From an uncultured Pseudomonadota bacterium (GTDB lineage Bacteria; Myxococcota_A; UBA9160; PR03): a stretch of 52,095 nt of DNA. Positions 50,730 through 52,095 of the stretch are shown here, in pieces (position 1 is the first letter of the stretch; the number at the start of each line of letters is the position of its first letter). The DNA lies in contig CAADGG010000089.1 of assembly GCA_900696485.1 (NCBI GenBank), forward strand, positions 1-52,095, written 5' to 3'. The notes beneath the pieces were generated by a model, which saw only the letters and a list, made by a program, of their open reading frames with translations, was not told the DNA's origin and searched no databases. Both the position numbers and the translations under genes were made by a program.

Positions 50730-52037
50730 ATGGCTTCGATCCGGATTCCTGCGGAGACGCTGCGCGTGCAGGAGGAACTCGATCTGCTCGTCATCGGCGG
50801 CGGCTCGGCCGGTGTCACGGCGGCCGTCACCGGAGCCCGCCTCGGTCTGCGCACCGGGCTCGTCGAGGAGATGCCTGGTCTCGGCGGGATGAGTACCGGC
50901 GGCGCGGTCGGGACCTACTGCGGCTTCTACAAGAAGGGTCCCGGTGCAACGCTCGTCCCCACCGTCGGCGGCTTGCCGCTCGAGATCGCCGACAGCCTGC
51001 TGGCCCGCGGACATGCGATCGGACCGATTCCGCTCCACGACACGGCCGTGCTGCCCTACGTGCCGATGGGCGTCCAGCACCTGCTCGAAGAACTGGTTCG
51101 CCGGGAACCGCGGCTTCGCGTGCGGCTCCACTCGCGCCTCACCCACGTGCTGGTCGACGAGGGCCTGGTGCGCGGCGTGGCGGTCGACACGCGAGGCGAA
51201 CGGATCGGACTGCGGGCGCGCGTCTACGTCGACGCCAGCGGCGACGCCGTGCTCTCCCGCCTGGCCGGCGTGGAGACGCTCCGCGAGGGGACGCTGCAGT
51301 ATCCCTCGATGATGTTCACGATGCAGAACGTCGACGTCGCCCGGGCCATCGGCGCGATCCGCAGCCTACCCGGCCTTCTCGAATCGCACTTCGTCTCGGA
51401 CCAGCTCCCGCGTCGCAGCGGCAATCTGATCCCGACGGGTCGCCCCGGTGAGGTCCTGGTGGCGCTCTCGCGGGTCGAGTTCGAGGGGCGGCCCGTGGAT
51501 GCCGCCGTGGAGCAGGAACTCAGCTTCGCGGAGCTCGAGGGCCGCGCGCAGGCGGTGCGGCTCGCGGAGTTCGTCCGGCGCGAGATCCCGGGCTTCGCCG
51601 ACGCCTTCCTCTCCCACACGGCGTCGCGTCTGGGCGTCAGGGAGACGCGCAAGATCGCCGGCGAGTACGTGCTCCGCGAGGACGACGTGCTGGGCGCCCG
51701 CGACTTCGCGGACGGCATCGGGCGCTGCGCATGGCCCATCGAGCGGCACGTCGCAGGGGGGCACACGTCCTGGTCCTTCCTCGAACCGGGAGCTTCTTAC
51801 GCGATCCCGTTCCGTTGCCTGGTGCCGCGCGGGGTCGACAACCTGCTCGTCGCGGGGCGCTGCCTCTCCGCCGACAGCGCCGCCTTCGCTTCGGCTCGCG
51901 TGATCGGACCCTGCATGCTGGCCGGACAGGCCGTCGCCGTCGCCGCGCAGCAGATCTGCACCGACGACGTCGCAACGAGCCGCGTCGACGTGGAGCGGCT
52001 GCGCGCGACGCTCTCCGGCTGGGGCGTTCCGCTGTGA
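50730..52037 (+). CDS. FAD-dependent oxidoreductase (FAD_oxidored type)
   Basis: A 435-residue flavoprotein beginning at ATG 50730 after gaggga. The nucleotide fold is DLLVIGGGSAGVTAAVTGARLG, followed by LGGMSTGGAVGTYCGFY, and late VDNLLVAGRCLSADSAAFASARVIGPCMLAGQAVA, the PF12831 pattern. Substrate unknown. It is divergent from the GMC gene, with a 166-bp spacer in which I see no clear promoter. Confidence 0.92.
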   Translation: MASIRIPAETLRVQEELDLLVIGGGSAGVTAAVTGARLGLRTGLVEEMPGLGGMSTGGAVGTYCGFYKKGPGATLVPTVGGLPLEIADSLLARGHAIGPIPLHDTAVLPYVPMGVQHLLEELVRREPRLRVRLHSRLTHVLVDEGLVRGVAVDTRGERIGLRARVYVDASGDAVLSRLAGVETLREGTLQYPSMMFTMQNVDVARAIGAIRSLPGLLESHFVSDQLPRRSGNLIPTGRPGEVLVALSRVEFEGRPVDAAVEQELSFAELEGRAQAVRLAEFVRREIPGFADAFLSHTASRLGVRETRKIAGEYVLREDDVLGARDFADGIGRCAWPIERHVAGGHTSWSFLEPGASYAIPFRCLVPRGVDNLLVAGRCLSADSAAFASARVIGPCMLAGQAVAVAAQQICTDDVATSRVDVERLRATLSGWGVPL

Positions 52038-52059
52038 TGGACCGGAGGCGTGCCGCCGC

Positions 52060-52095
52060 TCACGCGGGAACGGGCCGCACGTCTTCCAGGCGCCA
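52060..52095 (-). CDS. Possible C-terminal end of a gene running off the right edge
   Basis: On the minus strand a frame enters from the window edge and ends WRLEDVRPVPA at a stop complementary to 52060-52062, convergent with the FAD oxidoreductase 22 bp away. Only 11 codons are visible, so the product cannot be named. Confidence 0.3.
   Translation of the reverse strand, partial: WRLEDVRPVPA

Noticed and set aside
1..52095. tRNA or rRNA genes
   Set aside because: I saw no cloverleaf-like segment with a conserved TψC arm (GGTTCGAATCC-like) in any intergenic gap, and no rRNA sequence.

Overview
This window is a high-GC, gene-dense bacterial chromosome segment. Several features point towards an uncultivated lineage of the old Deltaproteobacteria (Myxococcota- or Binatota-like): a TIGR02265/DUF2378-type protein familiar from myxobacteria, a secreted lipase paired with a lipase-specific foldase, a fused PqqC-PqqD protein, type II IleRS, and abundant lipid and alcohol oxidation genes. 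This placement is inference from gene content only. Start codons are often GTG or TTG, and adjacent genes are repeatedly joined by GTGA or ATGA overlaps.

Layout. 1-381: start of an IS5/IS1182-type transposase running off the left edge, its probable terminal repeat, and one copy of a REP-like dispersed repeat. 382-6045: YIP1-like membrane protein, ileS, and an acyl-CoA dehydrogenase. 6091-11966 (minus): SWIM-SNF2 helicase, an unknown anchored secreted protein, and a DUF2254 membrane protein. 12269-16098: pqqB-pqqCD-pqqE followed by a TauE/SafE permease. 16116-19290 (minus): a MacAB-type efflux operon. 19577-21779: a Spy/CpxP-like protein, an ECF sigma factor, a probable anti-sigma, and a second Spy/CpxP-like protein with a Cys-rich tail, divergent from the efflux operon. 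21783-22943: RlmD/TrmA-type RNA methyltransferase. 23147-24579: two c-type cytochromes. 24590-29621 (minus): DUF2804 protein, HAD phosphatase, a GMC oxidoreductase with a Tat-exported gluconate-dehydrogenase-subunit-3-like partner, and an SMP-30 lactonase. 29719-32324: aminotransferase and asnS. 32332-35220 (minus): lutC, lutB and an AsmA-like protein. 35309-39738: ChaN lipoprotein, nitronate monooxygenase (minus), lipase and foldase. 39911-42592: TIGR02265 protein, MBL-fold hydrolase, TetR regulator. 42757-50563 (minus): lutA, acyl-CoA thioesterase, a frameshifted retropepsin-PDZ protein, a second acyl-CoA dehydrogenase, an IlvD/Edd dehydratase, and a second GMC oxidoreductase with a fused subunit-3-like N-terminus. 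50730-52037: FAD oxidoreductase.

How it fits together. Much of the window concerns oxidation of lipids, alcohols and hydroxy acids: lipase and foldase release fatty acids, thioesterase and acyl-CoA dehydrogenases process acyl-CoAs, GMC oxidoreductases with cytochromes oxidise alcohols or sterol-like substrates, and LutABC oxidises L-lactate. The pqq genes supply a cofactor for PQQ dehydrogenases that lie outside the window; no pqqA is visible. A KstR-consensus palindrome lies between the nitronate monooxygenase and lipase genes. The module most likely to be undescribed is the sigma/anti-sigma pair flanked by two Spy-like periplasmic proteins beside a MacAB-type pump. Two genes (ileS and the aspartic protease) are out of frame at homopolymer tracts, which may be real or may be sequencing errors.
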